A stretch of 64,000 nt of DNA. Origin: Parabacteroides faecis. GTDB taxonomy: Bacteria > Bacteroidota > Bacteroidia > Bacteroidales > Tannerellaceae. The position numbers were made by a program, and so were the translations under genes. Below, piece by piece: positions 8,424-18,174 of this stretch (positions are counted from its first letter, which is position 1; the number at the start of each line of letters is the position of its first letter). The notes under the pieces were generated by a model that did no database searches, was not told the origin of the DNA, and saw only the letters and a program-made list of their open reading frames with translations. The stretch spans positions 62,001 through 126,000 of the forward strand of contig NZ_BMPB01000012.1 in assembly GCF_014647375.1 (NCBI RefSeq). Reading direction: 5' to 3'.

Positions 8424-9020
8424 ATGAAATTAGATTTTGAAAAAATGGGCGGACTTATCCCGGCAATTGTTCAGGATAACAATACCAACAAAGTATTGAT
8501 GCTGGGTTTTATGAATGAAGAAGCCTATGAAGAAACAAGGGAAACCGGTAAGGTTACATTCTTCAGCCGCACGAAGAACCGTTTGTGGATGAAAGGGGAA
8601 ACCAGCGGCAACACCCTGCAGGTGGTGAGTATGATGGTGGATTGCGATAACGACACGATCCTTATCAAGGCAGTTCCGGCTGGTCCCGTTTGCCATACAG
8701 GTGCTGATACTTGTTTCGGTGAAAAGAATGTGGAAGATATCATGTTCCTGAAATATCTGCAGGACTTTATCGAACAGCGCCGTCAGGAAATGCCTGAAGG
8801 TTCCTATACCACTTCCTTGTTTTTGAAAGGGGTGAACCGTATGGCTCAGAAAGTGGGTGAAGAAGCTGTTGAAACCGTGATCGAGGCAACTAACGGAACA
8901 GAAGAAGGCTTTATTTATGAAGCATCCGACCTGATCTATCATCTGATCGTATTATTGACCAGCAAAGGTCTCCGTCTGGAAGATCTGGCACGTGAATTAA
9001 AGAAAAGACATAAAGGATAA
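8424..9020 (+). CDS. hisIE: HisIE, bifunctional phosphoribosyl-AMP cyclohydrolase/phosphoribosyl-ATP pyrophosphatase
   Basis: A 198-residue fusion. The N-terminal HisI domain (about 1-105) has the zinc ligand region VDCDNDT and VCHTGADTCF. The C-terminal HisE domain (about 110-195) has RMAQKVGEEAVET and EASDLIYHLIVLL. It performs steps two and three of histidine synthesis. It ends the his block, 13 bases after hisF. Length is as expected for the fusion. Confidence 0.96.
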   Translation: MKLDFEKMGGLIPAIVQDNNTNKVLMLGFMNEEAYEETRETGKVTFFSRTKNRLWMKGETSGNTLQVVSMMVDCDNDTILIKAVPAGPVCHTGADTCFGEKNVEDIMFLKYLQDFIEQRRQEMPEGSYTTSLFLKGVNRMAQKVGEEAVETVIEATNGTEEGFIYEASDLIYHLIVLLTSKGLRLEDLARELKKRHKG

Positions 9021-9026
9021 ATTGCT

Positions 9027-9704
9027 ATGGAAGATACAACACTGCTCAGACTGGATGGCGTAGAGATCTGCCGCGACGAAAATGTCATATTACACAATGC
9101 CTCTTTTAGCTTGCGTAGCGGAGAGTTTGTGTACGTCATTGGAAAAGTAGGCTCCGGAAAGAGCAGTCTGTTGAAATCCTTGTATTGCGAAATTCCGATC
9201 AGTCAGGGCGAAGCCTGGCTGATGGATTACAATCTCTGTAAGATGAAGCGGAAGGACATCCCTTATCTTCGCCGGAAGCTGGGGATTGTTTTTCAGGATT
9301 TTCAGCTGCTTACCGACCGTTCGGTGATCAAAAACCTGGAGTTCGTCCTGCGGGCAACCGGGTGGAAGAAAAAGAGCGAGATAAAGGAACGCATCGAAGA
9401 GGTGCTTCACCAGGTAGGCATGCAGACCAAAGGATATAAAATGCCGCACGAACTGTCGGGTGGCGAACAACAGCGTATCGTCATAGCAAGAGCACTCCTG
9501 AATGACCCTGAACTTATATTGGCCGACGAGCCTACCGGTAATCTGGACCCGGAAACAAGCGGGCAGATCGTACAGCTTCTGCATGATATTTGCCAGAAGG
9601 GTACAGCCGTGATAATGACCACACATAACTATACACTGGTACATAATTATCCGGCCCGTATAGTTAAATGTGAGAATGCATGCCTCGGTGATGTCGGAGA
9701 ATGA
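9027..9704 (+). CDS. ftsE: FtsE-like cell-division ABC transporter ATPase
   Basis: A 225-residue ABC ATPase. Walker A GKVGSGKSS (about 39-47), Q-loop IVFQDFQLL, signature LSGGEQQRIVIARALL, Walker B LILADEPTGNLD and switch His (MTTHNYTLV) are all present. The sequence resembles FtsE, which works with FtsX in septal peptidoglycan remodelling, more than LolD. No ftsX is adjacent. It starts six bases after hisIE and is followed by lysC's own promoter, so it may be co-transcribed with the his genes. Confidence 0.85.
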   Translation: MEDTTLLRLDGVEICRDENVILHNASFSLRSGEFVYVIGKVGSGKSSLLKSLYCEIPISQGEAWLMDYNLCKMKRKDIPYLRRKLGIVFQDFQLLTDRSVIKNLEFVLRATGWKKKSEIKERIEEVLHQVGMQTKGYKMPHELSGGEQQRIVIARALLNDPELILADEPTGNLDPETSGQIVQLLHDICQKGTAVIMTTHNYTLVHNYPARIVKCENACLGDVGE

Positions 9705-9713
9705 TTTTTTATG

Positions 9714-9721
9714 TAACTTTG
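9714..9721 (+). promoter_or_regulatory. Candidate promoter -7 element of lysC
   Basis: TAACTTTG, 48 bases upstream of the lysC ATG and 9 bases after the ftsE stop codon. Confidence 0.5.
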
Positions 9722-9769
9722 CACACGCAAAATAGCAAGGAACAAACAATTTAATTATAGGAAAAGAAA

Positions 9770-11086
9770 ATGAAAATTTTAAAGTTTGGCGGTACTTCTG
9801 TGGGATCTGCACAGAGAATGAAAGATGTAGCAAAATTGATTTGCTCAGGCGACCGTAATATTGTCGTATTGTCTGCCATGTCAGGTACAACCAACTCGTT
9901 GGTTGAAATATCCGACTACCTGTACAAGAAAAATCCGGATGGTGCAAACGAAATCATCAATAAGCTTGCACAGAAATATTACGGACATATCGAAGAACTG
10001 TACAGTACCGACGAATATAAACAGAAAGCCAAAGAACTTGTAAAATCTCATTTCGATTATATCCGTACTTTTACGAAAGACCTGTTCACTTTGTTTGAAG
10101 AAAAGGTTGTATTGGCTCAGGGAGAATTGATCTCTACCGGGATGATGAACCTATATCTGAATGAAACAGGTGTGAAATCTGTCCTGCTTCCTGCCCTGGA
10201 ATATATGCGTACGGACAAGAATGCAGAACCGGATCCTGTTTATATTAAGGAACGTCTGGTTAAATTGCTGAACGAGCATAAAGATGCTGAATTATATATC
10301 ACCCAGGGATATATCTGTCGTAATGCCTACGGTGAGGTGGATAACCTGCAGCGTGGTGGCAGCGACTATAGCGCATCTCTGATCGGTGCAGCCCTGAATG
10401 CGGATGAAATCCAGATATGGACGGATATCGACGGCATGCACAACAACGATCCGCGTATCGTAGATAAAACGTCGCCGGTTCGTAACCTGCACTTCGAAGA
10501 AGCGGCAGAGCTGGCTTACTTCGGTGCGAAGATTCTGCATCCGACCTGTATCCTGCCTGCCAAGCTGAACAATATCCCGGTTCGCCTGCTGAATACCATG
10601 CAGCCTGAAGCTCCGGGTACATTGATCTCTAACGAAACGGAAAAAGGAAAGATCAAAGCTGTTGCAGCAAAAGATAATATCATCTCTATCAAGATAAAGA
10701 GTGGCCGTATGTTGCTGGCTACCGGTTTCCTGCGCAAGGTATTCGAAATCTTCGAAAACTACCAGACGCCGATCGACATGGTTACTACTTCCGAAGTAGG
10801 TGTATCGGTAACGATCGACAACCGCAAGCATCTGGAAGAAATCGTAGACGACCTGAAGAAATACGGTACGGTTACTGTCGATCAGGATATGGTAATCGTT
10901 TGTGTTGTGGGCGACCTGGAATGGGATAACGTCGGCTTCGAAGCCCGCATCGTTCATGCGATGAAGGATGTGCCGGTACGTATGATCTCCTACGGAGGCA
11001 GCAACTATAACGTATCGCTGCTGATCAAGTCGGCAGACAAGAAGAAGGCGCTGCAGGCGTTAAGTGATCATTTATTTAACAACTAA
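9770..11086 (+). CDS. lysC: Aspartate kinase (lysine-pathway type)
   Basis: A 438-residue monofunctional aspartokinase. The N-terminal kinase domain begins with the signature KFGGTSVGSAQRM and contains GGSDYSASLIGAAL. The C-terminal part (about 300-438) holds two ACT repeats, for example IDMVTTSEVGVSVTI. It phosphorylates aspartate, the first step toward lysine, threonine and methionine. There is no homoserine dehydrogenase domain. lysA follows after a terminator; together they suggest lysine/diaminopimelate supply. The ACT domains imply feedback control by an amino acid, most likely lysine. Confidence 0.95.
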   Translation: MKILKFGGTSVGSAQRMKDVAKLICSGDRNIVVLSAMSGTTNSLVEISDYLYKKNPDGANEIINKLAQKYYGHIEELYSTDEYKQKAKELVKSHFDYIRTFTKDLFTLFEEKVVLAQGELISTGMMNLYLNETGVKSVLLPALEYMRTDKNAEPDPVYIKERLVKLLNEHKDAELYITQGYICRNAYGEVDNLQRGGSDYSASLIGAALNADEIQIWTDIDGMHNNDPRIVDKTSPVRNLHFEEAAELAYFGAKILHPTCILPAKLNNIPVRLLNTMQPEAPGTLISNETEKGKIKAVAAKDNIISIKIKSGRMLLATGFLRKVFEIFENYQTPIDMVTTSEVGVSVTIDNRKHLEEIVDDLKKYGTVTVDQDMVIVCVVGDLEWDNVGFEARIVHAMKDVPVRMISYGGSNYNVSLLIKSADKKKALQALSDHLFNN

Positions 11087-11095
11087 GTAATATGA

Positions 11096-11125
11096 GGGCA
11101 GCCTATTCGAGACTGCCCTTTTTTT
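11096..11125 (+). terminator. Terminator after lysC
   Basis: The stem GGGCAG (11096-11101) with CTGCCC (11113-11118) is followed by seven T. It lies between lysC and lysA, so lysA may depend on partial read-through or its own promoter. Confidence 0.8.
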
Positions 11126-11147
11126 AATTTATATATAATAAAATAAT

Positions 11148-12305
11148 ATGCTCAAAGGAACATTCCCGATAGACAAACTGAAGGCACTTCCTACGCCTTT
11201 TTATTATTATGATGTAAAGTTATTGCAGGATACATTGGATATGGTGAAGAACGAGGCCGGTAAATACGGTTATCATGCGCACTATGCCGTCAAGGCGAAT
11301 GCCAATCCGCGTATCCTTTCTATTATAGCAGCGAACGGGTTGGGAGCCGATTGTGTGAGTGGCGGTGAAGTACAGGCTGCTCTGAATGCCGGATTCCCTG
11401 CCGGTAAGATTGTTTTTGCAGGTGTAGGTAAAGCCGATTGGGAAATCAACCTGGGGCTGGATAACGATATTTTCTGTTTTAATGTGGAATCGGCTGTCGA
11501 GCTGGATATCATTGACGAGTTGGCTGCTGCTAAAAACAAAGTCGCTTCGGTGGCCCTTCGTATCAATCCGGAGGTAGATGCCCATACCCATGCAAAGATC
11601 ACGACCGGAATGAAAGAAAACAAGTTCGGTATCAACCTGAGTCAGTTGGGAGAGGTGCTGGACAATCTGGCGAAGCTGAAACATGTGAAACTAATCGGTA
11701 TCCATTGCCATATCGGTTCGCAGATCACGGATATGTCGGCATTCCGTAACCTGGTTATCCGGGTGAACGAAATACAGGAAGAGCTGGAGGCACGTGGCGT
11801 CCGGATCGAAAATCTGAATTTTGGCGGCGGTTTGGGTATCGATTATTATCACCCGAATCATTTGCCTATCCCGGCATTCGATAATTACTTTGCAGTATTC
11901 AATAAATTGCTGAAAGTTCGCCCCGGTCAACAGGTTCATTTCGAACCGGGCCGTTCGGTTGTCGCCCAATGCGGAACACTGATCTCCAAGGTGCTGTATG
12001 TTAAAGTCGGTGAAACGAAGAAGTTTGCGATCCTGGATGCCGGTTTTACCGAATTGATCCGTCCGGCAATGTACGATGCTTATCACCGGATCGAGAATAT
12101 ATCCAGTGACGAAGAAGTTGAATTGTATGATGTAGTTGGTCCGATCTGTGAGTCGTCCGACGTGTTCGGCAAAGACGTCGAGTTGAACAAAGCACATCGT
12201 GGCGACCTGATCGCATTGCGTTCAGCCGGTGCTTACGGAGAGGTGATGGCATCCCAGTATAACTGCCGCCAGCTTCCGAAAGCCTATTATTCCGATACGA
12301 TTTAA
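11148..12305 (+). CDS. lysA: Diaminopimelate decarboxylase
   Basis: A 385-residue fold-type III PLP enzyme. The PLP lysine is Lys49 in HYAVKANANP. HCHIGSQI, FGGGLGIDY and the phosphate-binding EPGRSVVAQCG follow, and the active-site Cys is in GPICESSDVF. It decarboxylates meso-diaminopimelate to lysine, the last step of the pathway. It is 61 bases downstream of lysC, separated by a terminator hairpin. Confidence 0.96.
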   Translation: MLKGTFPIDKLKALPTPFYYYDVKLLQDTLDMVKNEAGKYGYHAHYAVKANANPRILSIIAANGLGADCVSGGEVQAALNAGFPAGKIVFAGVGKADWEINLGLDNDIFCFNVESAVELDIIDELAAAKNKVASVALRINPEVDAHTHAKITTGMKENKFGINLSQLGEVLDNLAKLKHVKLIGIHCHIGSQITDMSAFRNLVIRVNEIQEELEARGVRIENLNFGGGLGIDYYHPNHLPIPAFDNYFAVFNKLLKVRPGQQVHFEPGRSVVAQCGTLISKVLYVKVGETKKFAILDAGFTELIRPAMYDAYHRIENISSDEEVELYDVVGPICESSDVFGKDVELNKAHRGDLIALRSAGAYGEVMASQYNCRQLPKAYYSDTI

Positions 12306-12325
12306 TTGTTAATTAATAATATAAC

Positions 12326-12367
12326 GAAAGCCGGGTTTCTTTGTTTTTGCAAAGGTTCCCGGTTTTC
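12326..12367 (+). terminator. Terminator after lysA
   Basis: GAAAGCCGGG (12326-12335) pairs with CCCGGTTTTC (12358-12367) across a loop that itself contains a small TTTG/CAAA stem. A T-rich tail follows. Confidence 0.65.
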
Positions 12368-12370
12368 TTG

Positions 12371-12400
12371 TTTGTAGTGTTTCCTTTTTTACTACCTTTG
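12371..12400 (+). promoter_or_regulatory. Promoter of the second NigD-like gene
   Basis: TTTG (12371-12374), 18 bases, then TACCTTTG (12393-12400): a good match to the Bacteroidetes TTTG/TAnnTTTG promoter. It is 57 bases before the ATG at 12458. Confidence 0.6.
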
Positions 12401-12457
12401 TACGATCCCGTCATGTGGGGTGTGGTAAAACTTGAATGTTTATAAAGATTGAAAGTG

Positions 12458-13252
12458 ATGAAAAATAAAGAGTTATATAGCATACTCATTGTTTGCTTGA
12501 TGATGTTGTCCTCTTGTCTGGGAGATACGAATACACGGATTACTGTAGGTGAGCAGGAGGCTGTCTATCAGGTACGTCCGACTAAAGGTTTTTATGTTAA
12601 AGACGGCCGTTTCCTATATGACTCTAATCTGAGTGTGAGCGGTGATGGCGGCGATTGTTTCCTGATAGAATATTCATTCGATTCATCGGCCCCTGAATTG
12701 CAGGGATCGGACAGTTTGTCTATCGAACTGATCGGTAATCCTATAAGTGTTCCTTTATGGCCTTTGGACAGTCAATGGACGGATACGACAAAAGTATTGA
12801 AAAACGAAGTTTTGACGGAATCATTGCTGAAACGGAATGCCTATATCAGAGGACGTTTGTTCTTATGGTCCAATCATACGGAAACAGAATCTCAACAGGA
12901 TAGTTTCATGATGAGTTATGATCCTGAAAAGATGTATACAGCAGAGAACGGCAAGCGTATTTATAATCTTTATCTTAGAGCAATAAAAAAAGTAACAGAG
13001 AAAGAAGAAGGATCTGAAGGAGAGGAAGGTACTGAACCGACAGAAGAAGAAAAGACTGTAAAAGTATTGATTACAAATGCTTTCAATATCGAAGAGTTCT
13101 ATAACAAAGCGAAGGCGTTTGAAGAGGAGAATGGAGAAAAAGAAGTTGCTATAGCTATAAATTATGCATCTGCCTACAATAAAGATACGACAGCATGTTT
13201 ATGGAGCGTGACGGATACGATAAAGATTTCATTCAACGGAAGAACTGAATAA
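12458..13252 (+). CDS. NigD-like lipoprotein (second copy)
   Basis: A 264-residue lipoprotein started at the ATG at 12458; the frame has an upstream TTG at 12449, which is less likely. Signal peptide and lipobox (MLSS then Cys) come first. A Glu-rich low-complexity insert (KEEGSEGEEGTEPTEEEK) lies near residues 187-205. The C-terminal INYASAYNKDTTACLW matches the ending of the protein at 2816-3583, so the two belong to one family. Surface or periplasmic role unknown. The Yip1-like gene follows after 38 bases. Confidence 0.75.
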   Translation: MKNKELYSILIVCLMMLSSCLGDTNTRITVGEQEAVYQVRPTKGFYVKDGRFLYDSNLSVSGDGGDCFLIEYSFDSSAPELQGSDSLSIELIGNPISVPLWPLDSQWTDTTKVLKNEVLTESLLKRNAYIRGRLFLWSNHTETESQQDSFMMSYDPEKMYTAENGKRIYNLYLRAIKKVTEKEEGSEGEEGTEPTEEEKTVKVLITNAFNIEEFYNKAKAFEEENGEKEVAIAINYASAYNKDTTACLWSVTDTIKISFNGRTE

Positions 13253-13290
13253 GGGGAAGATAAGGGGGTATTAAATAGAAAAACAGAGAG

Positions 13291-13857
13291 ATGTATAAGG
13301 AGATAATTAAATGGGTTATAGCCATTATATCCCAACCGGGGAAGGCCTGGGATATGTTGTCGAGGAAAGAAGAGAAGGGCGACGAGTTCTTGTCGCGATT
13401 CATATATCCGTTAATCGGGCTGGTTACAGTAGCTGCTTTTCTGGGTGTATTGTTTACGCGAAAGGAGTTTGATGTTGAATTGGCTTTGAAATCGTCTATC
13501 AAAACGTTGGTAGCCTCTTTCGGAGGATTCTATCTTGCTGCCTACTTCCTGAACGAACTCTGGCAGGGATTCTTTAAGAGAGAGAAAGACCTGAAACTTT
13601 GTCAACGTTTCGTCGGTTATTCATCCTCATTGATGTTCGCATTGAATATCGTACTGATGCTGTTGCCGGAGTTTTTCTTCCTGCGTATCTTTATACTTTA
13701 TACTTTTTATATTGTATGGGAAGGAGCCGGACCTTACATGCAGGTGGAAGAAAATGAACGCCTGAAATTTGCCGGTATAACGACCGTTATTATTTTACTG
13801 ACTCCGGCTGTGATCGAATTTGTTTTGTTCATGTTGATGCCAGGGTTACGTTTTTGA
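13291..13857 (+). CDS. Yip1-family integral membrane protein
   Basis: A 188-residue protein with about five hydrophobic segments: around residues 35-53, 70-90, 108-125, 128-145 and 160-180. The N-terminus (IAIISQPGKAWDMLSR) resembles the start of Yip1-type bacterial membrane proteins. The function in bacteria is unknown. It sits 13 bases ahead of smpB, so the two may be co-transcribed. Confidence 0.65.
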   Translation: MYKEIIKWVIAIISQPGKAWDMLSRKEEKGDEFLSRFIYPLIGLVTVAAFLGVLFTRKEFDVELALKSSIKTLVASFGGFYLAAYFLNELWQGFFKREKDLKLCQRFVGYSSSLMFALNIVLMLLPEFFFLRIFILYTFYIVWEGAGPYMQVEENERLKFAGITTVIILLTPAVIEFVLFMLMPGLRF

Positions 13858-13870
13858 CAGTTAGAAAAAG

Positions 13871-14332
13871 ATGAAAGAAAAGATTAGTAACAACATTCAG
13901 ATAAAGAATAAGCGGGCAACCTTCGATTATGAATTGCTCGACACTTTTACTACCGGGATCGTGCTGACCGGGACGGAGATCAAATCTATCCGTCTGGGCA
14001 AAGCCAGCCTGGTCGATACGTTTTGTATCATGGAAAAAGGTGAGTTGTGGGTCAAGAACATGTATATCGCCGAGTATTTTTATGGTACTTACAACAATCA
14101 TGTCGCACGCCGCGACCGTAAATTGCTGCTTACCAAAAAGGAATTGCGAAAGATTGACAGTGCAGCCCGTAACAGCGGCTTTACCATTATCCCGACCCGT
14201 ATGTTCATCAACGAGAAAGGATTGGCAAAAGTGGTCGTTGCCATCGCCAAAGGTAAGAAGGAATATGATAAACGCGATTCTATCAAGGCCCGTGACGATA
14301 AGCGGGAGATGGACAGAGCTTTTAAACGGTAA
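13871..14332 (+). CDS. smpB: SsrA-binding protein SmpB
   Basis: A 153-residue protein with the hallmark segments [32 protein letters not shown] and the basic C-terminal tail [18 protein letters not shown]. SmpB binds tmRNA and positions it on stalled ribosomes for trans-translation. Length and ends are normal. A terminator hairpin overlaps its stop codon. Confidence 0.97.
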   Translation: MKEKISNNIQIKNKRATFDYELLDTFTTGIVLTGTEIKSIRLGKASLVDTFCIMEKGELWVKNMYIAEYFYGTYNNHVARRDRKLLLTKKELRKIDSAARNSGFTIIPTRMFINEKGLAKVVVAIAKGKKEYDKRDSIKARDDKREMDRAFKR

Positions 14333-14358
14333 GAGATACTCCTGCCGTTTCTTTTTTC
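14324..14358 (+). terminator. Terminator overlapping the smpB stop codon
   Basis: AAACGG (14324-14329, inside the last smpB codons) pairs with CCGTTT (14345-14350), followed by CTTTTTTC. The hairpin contains the TAA stop of smpB and precedes metH by 20 bases. Confidence 0.6.
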
Positions 14359-14377
14359 AAAAAGAAAAAACATATCT

Positions 14378-17300
14378 ATGAATAAAGAATTATTTATACG
14401 GTCCCTGCAGGAACGTATCCTGATTTTGGATGGTGGTATGGGTACCATGATCCAGGGATTCAAGCTGAATGAACAGGATTACAGAGGCGACCGTTTCGCC
14501 GATTTTCCCGGACAACTGAAAGGAAACAACGACCTGTTGTGTATAACCCGTCCGGATGTCATCAAGTCTATCCACCGCCAGTATCTGGATGCCGGAGCAG
14601 ATATTTTTGCAACAAATACATTTAATGCGAACGCTATTTCGATGGAAGATTACGCCATGCAGGAGTATGTGCGTGAAATTAACCTGGCAGCAGGAATGTT
14701 GGGACGCGAAGTTGCCGATGAGTTCATGGCGGAGCATCCGGACCGCACCATCTTTGTAGCCGGTTCTGTCGGACCTACCAATAAGACGGCCTCCATGAGC
14801 CCTGACGTGAGCAATCCCGCTTATCGCGCCGTTACTTATAAAGATGTATATAAGGCATATAAAGAGCAGGTGGAAGCTCTGGTCGACGGAGGTGTGGATA
14901 TTATTCTTTTTGAAACGACTTTCGATACCCTGAACGTAAAAGCCGGATTGGAAGCAGCCGAAACTGTTTTGAAAGAAAAAGGCAAGGATTTACCTATCAT
15001 GTTGTCTCTGACACTTTCTGCCCAGGGAGGACGGACGCTTTCCGGCCAGACTTTAGGAGCCTGTCTGGCTTCGGTTCAACACATTAACCTGGTAAGTATC
15101 GGTTTGAACTGTTCTTTCGGGGCGGCGGATATGAAACCTTTCCTTGCCGAACTAGCCAAACATGCTCCCTATTATATAAGTGCTTATCCGAATGCGGGAT
15201 TACCCAATACTTTCGGAACTTATGACGAGACACCGGAAAAGATGGCCGGTCATGTCAAACCATTTATCGAAGAAGGTCTGGTAAATATACTGGGAGGTTG
15301 TTGTGGTACGACTCCCGCCCATATCGCCCAGTATCCGGCATTGATAAAAGGAGCGAAGCCGCATATCCCTGCTCAGAAACCGGATTGCCTGTGGCTGTCC
15401 GGCCTCGAATTGCTGGAAGTAAAGAAAGAGAATAACTTTATCAATATAGGCGAACGTTGTAACGTCGCCGGTTCCCGTAAATTCCTCCGCCTGATCAAAG
15501 AGGGGAGTTACGAGGAAGCACTTACGATTGCCCGTAAACAGGTAGAAGACGGAGCACAGGTGATCGACATCAATATGGATGACGGGATGCTGGATGCTGT
15601 CAAGGAAATGACGACATTCCTGAACCTGGTCGCTTCCGAACCGGATATAGCCCGTGTGCCTGTTATGATCGACTCTTCCAAATGGGAGGTGATCGAAGAA
15701 GGTCTGATGTGTGTGCAGGGAAAAAGTATTGTCAATTCGATCTCATTGAAAGAAGGTGAAGAAGCGTTCCTGACCCATGCCGCCCGTATCAAACAACTGG
15801 GGGCTGCTGTCGTCGTGATGGCTTTCGATGAGAAAGGGCAGGCCGATACGTTTGAACGAAAGGCGGAAGTCTGTGGACGTGCCTACCGTTTGCTTCGGGA
15901 GAAAATCGATTTCGATCCGAATGGTATTATTTTCGACCCGAACGTACTGGCAATTGCAACCGGTATGGAAGAACATAACGGATACGGTCTGGACTTTATC
16001 CGTGCCGTCGAATGGATCAAACAGAATCTGCCGGGAGCAAAGATAAGCGGGGGGATCAGTAACCTCTCTTTCTCATTCCGCGGAAATAATTATGTACGTG
16101 AGGCAATGCACTCCGTATTCCTGTACCACGCCATCAGTAAAGGGCTGGATATGGGTATCGTGAATCCTTCCTCTGCCGTATTATATGAAGATATCGAGCC
16201 GGAGTTCCGGAATCTGCTGGAAGATGTTATTCTGGCACGTCGTCCGGAAGCAGCCGAAGAACTGATCACATATGCCCAGAACCTGCATGTGGAGAAGCAG
16301 GGGGGGCCTGAAGAAAAGCATGAAGCCTGGCGGGAGCAACCGCTGAAAGAACGGTTGGAGTATGCGTTGATAAAAGGTATCGGCGACCATTTGGAAGAAG
16401 ACCTACAAGAGGCGTTGAAAGAATATCCGCGTGCCGTGAATATTATCGACGGTCCGCTGATGGGCGGCATGAATAAGGTAGGCGAACTGTTTGGTGCCGG
16501 TAAAATGTTTTTACCGCAGGTCGTGAAGACGGCCCGTACCATGAAAAAGGCAGTCGCTATCCTGCAACCGGCCATTGAAGCCGATAAGACGGCATCCGGT
16601 TCGGCTAAAGCCGGAAAGGTTGTCTTTGCGACCGTGAAAGGTGACGTGCATGATATCGGTAAAAATATCGTCTCGATCGTTCTGGCCTGCAACAACTACG
16701 AAGTGATCGACCTGGGTGTGATGGTTCCTGCCGAAGTGATCGTAAAGACTGCGATCGACGAGCAGCCCGATCTGGTCTGCCTGTCAGGATTGATCACTCC
16801 TTCTTTGGAGGAGATGGTACATGTGACGGACGAAATGCAGAAAGCCGGACTGACCATACCTGTGATGGTTGGCGGTGCCACAACCTCTAAATTGCATACT
16901 GCTATAAAGATAGCTCCCCATTATGATTATCCGGTCATCCATGTACTCGATGCCTCGCAGAATCCGCTGATCGCGGCTAAGTTGCTGAACCCGAAAACCC
17001 GTAATAGTTATATTGAGGAACTCAATAAAGAATATGAGGTCTTGCGTGCTTCTATGGAAAAAAGGAAAGAGGTATTGGTTTCATTGAGCGAAGCTCGTGC
17101 CAATCCTCCGAAAATAGACTGGTCGGCCTATACTCCGGTTGTTCCTGATCGGATGGGGGTACATGTACTTCCTTATATTTCGTTGGAAGAAATCATACCT
17201 TATATAAACTGGATTTTCTTCTTTAGTGCCTGGAAACTGAGCGGCCGCTTTGCTTCGATAACGAAGATACACGGATGTGACGGATGCCGTGCTGCGTGGT

Positions 17301-18070
17301 TGGCTGATTTTTCGGAAGATGAACGTCCGAAGGCTGCCGAGGCCATGCAGTTATACAAGGATGCCGTTAAACTGCTGGATCGTCTGGTCGATATGAAAGT
17401 GGAATATTGTAAGGCCATTTACGGATTTTTCCCGGCTAACAGCGATGGGGATAATATCCGGGTAGGAGACCTTGTGATCCCTGTGTTGCGTCAACAGGCA
17501 AAAAAGGAAGAGGGTGTTTATAAATCGCTTGCCGACTACATCATACCGGCTTCGGAAGGGCGTACGGATTATGTCGGAGCCTTTGTCGTGACAGCCGGTG
17601 TAGGTGCCGAATCTTTGAAGAACCAGTTTGAAGAAGAAGGCGATACCTATAATTCGATGCTCCTTCAAACCTTGACAGACCGTCTGGCAGAAGCGTTTGC
17701 CGAATATTTTCATGAAAAGGTCCGCAAAGAATACTGGGGCTATGCTCCGGACGAGTCTTTATCCATCCCGGATTTGTATAAGGTGAAATATCAGGGAATC
17801 CGTCCGGCGGTAGGTTATCCGTCACTGCCTGACCAGTTACTGAATTACACCTTGGACAAGCTGCTGGATATGTCGCAGATCGGTGTGAAACTGACGGAAA
17901 ACGGTGCCATGTATCCGACGGCAACGGTAAGTGGTATTTATATAGCTTACCCTGATTCTCAGTATTTTATGATCGGTTCGATCGATGAAGAGCAAATGAA
18001 GGATTATGCGGCCCGTCGTAACTTGTCGGAAGCGGAAGCGAAGAAGTTACTGAACAAGAATTTTGCCTGA
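14378..18070 (+). CDS. metH: Cobalamin-dependent methionine synthase
   Basis: A 1230-residue, full-length four-module enzyme. The homocysteine domain (about 1-325) has the zinc cysteines in GLNCSFGA and GGCCGTTPAHI. The methyltetrahydrofolate domain (about 345-620) starts IGERCNVAGSRKF. The cobalamin domain (about 640-880) has the cobalt-binding DVHDIGKN near residue 757. The activation domain (about 900-1225) has RPAVGYPSLPD for AdoMet. It transfers methyl from methyl-THF to homocysteine to give methionine, so the cell needs B12. No cobalamin riboswitch fits in the 45-base space upstream. Confidence 0.97.
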   Translation: MNKELFIRSLQERILILDGGMGTMIQGFKLNEQDYRGDRFADFPGQLKGNNDLLCITRPDVIKSIHRQYLDAGADIFATNTFNANAISMEDYAMQEYVREINLAAGMLGREVADEFMAEHPDRTIFVAGSVGPTNKTASMSPDVSNPAYRAVTYKDVYKAYKEQVEALVDGGVDIILFETTFDTLNVKAGLEAAETVLKEKGKDLPIMLSLTLSAQGGRTLSGQTLGACLASVQHINLVSIGLNCSFGAADMKPFLAELAKHAPYYISAYPNAGLPNTFGTYDETPEKMAGHVKPFIEEGLVNILGGCCGTTPAHIAQYPALIKGAKPHIPAQKPDCLWLSGLELLEVKKENNFINIGERCNVAGSRKFLRLIKEGSYEEALTIARKQVEDGAQVIDINMDDGMLDAVKEMTTFLNLVASEPDIARVPVMIDSSKWEVIEEGLMCVQGKSIVNSISLKEGEEAFLTHAARIKQLGAAVVVMAFDEKGQADTFERKAEVCGRAYRLLREKIDFDPNGIIFDPNVLAIATGMEEHNGYGLDFIRAVEWIKQNLPGAKISGGISNLSFSFRGNNYVREAMHSVFLYHAISKGLDMGIVNPSSAVLYEDIEPEFRNLLEDVILARRPEAAEELITYAQNLHVEKQGGPEEKHEAWREQPLKERLEYALIKGIGDHLEEDLQEALKEYPRAVNIIDGPLMGGMNKVGELFGAGKMFLPQVVKTARTMKKAVAILQPAIEADKTASGSAKAGKVVFATVKGDVHDIGKNIVSIVLACNNYEVIDLGVMVPAEVIVKTAIDEQPDLVCLSGLITPSLEEMVHVTDEMQKAGLTIPVMVGGATTSKLHTAIKIAPHYDYPVIHVLDASQNPLIAAKLLNPKTRNSYIEELNKEYEVLRASMEKRKEVLVSLSEARANPPKIDWSAYTPVVPDRMGVHVLPYISLEEIIPYINWIFFFSAWKLSGRFASITKIHGCDGCRAAWLADFSEDERPKAAEAMQLYKDAVKLLDRLVDMKVEYCKAIYGFFPANSDGDNIRVGDLVIPVLRQQAKKEEGVYKSLADYIIPASEGRTDYVGAFVVTAGVGAESLKNQFEEEGDTYNSMLLQTLTDRLAEAFAEYFHEKVRKEYWGYAPDESLSIPDLYKVKYQGIRPAVGYPSLPDQLLNYTLDKLLDMSQIGVKLTENGAMYPTATVSGIYIAYPDSQYFMIGSIDEEQMKDYAARRNLSEAEAKKLLNKNFA

Positions 18071-18174
18071 ATAACTGAAAGTATATAATAATCTTATATA
18101 TATTGAAATAATAGTTTTGAAGTAAAAAAGGTTGATAGAAAAGAACTATTTTTGGCTTCGATTGTAACGCATTT

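Noticed and set aside
8430-8942. Long antisense frames opposite the his, lys and metH genes
   Set aside because: They are shadows of strongly coding sequence on the other strand; no domain and no neighbours support them.
9090-9947. A 285-codon frame antisense to ftsE and the start of lysC
   Set aside because: It spans two well-identified genes in the wrong direction and crosses the lysC promoter.
14333-14377. Cobalamin riboswitch ahead of metH
   Set aside because: The gap between smpB and metH is only 45 bases and is mostly terminator, too short for a cobalamin riboswitch.
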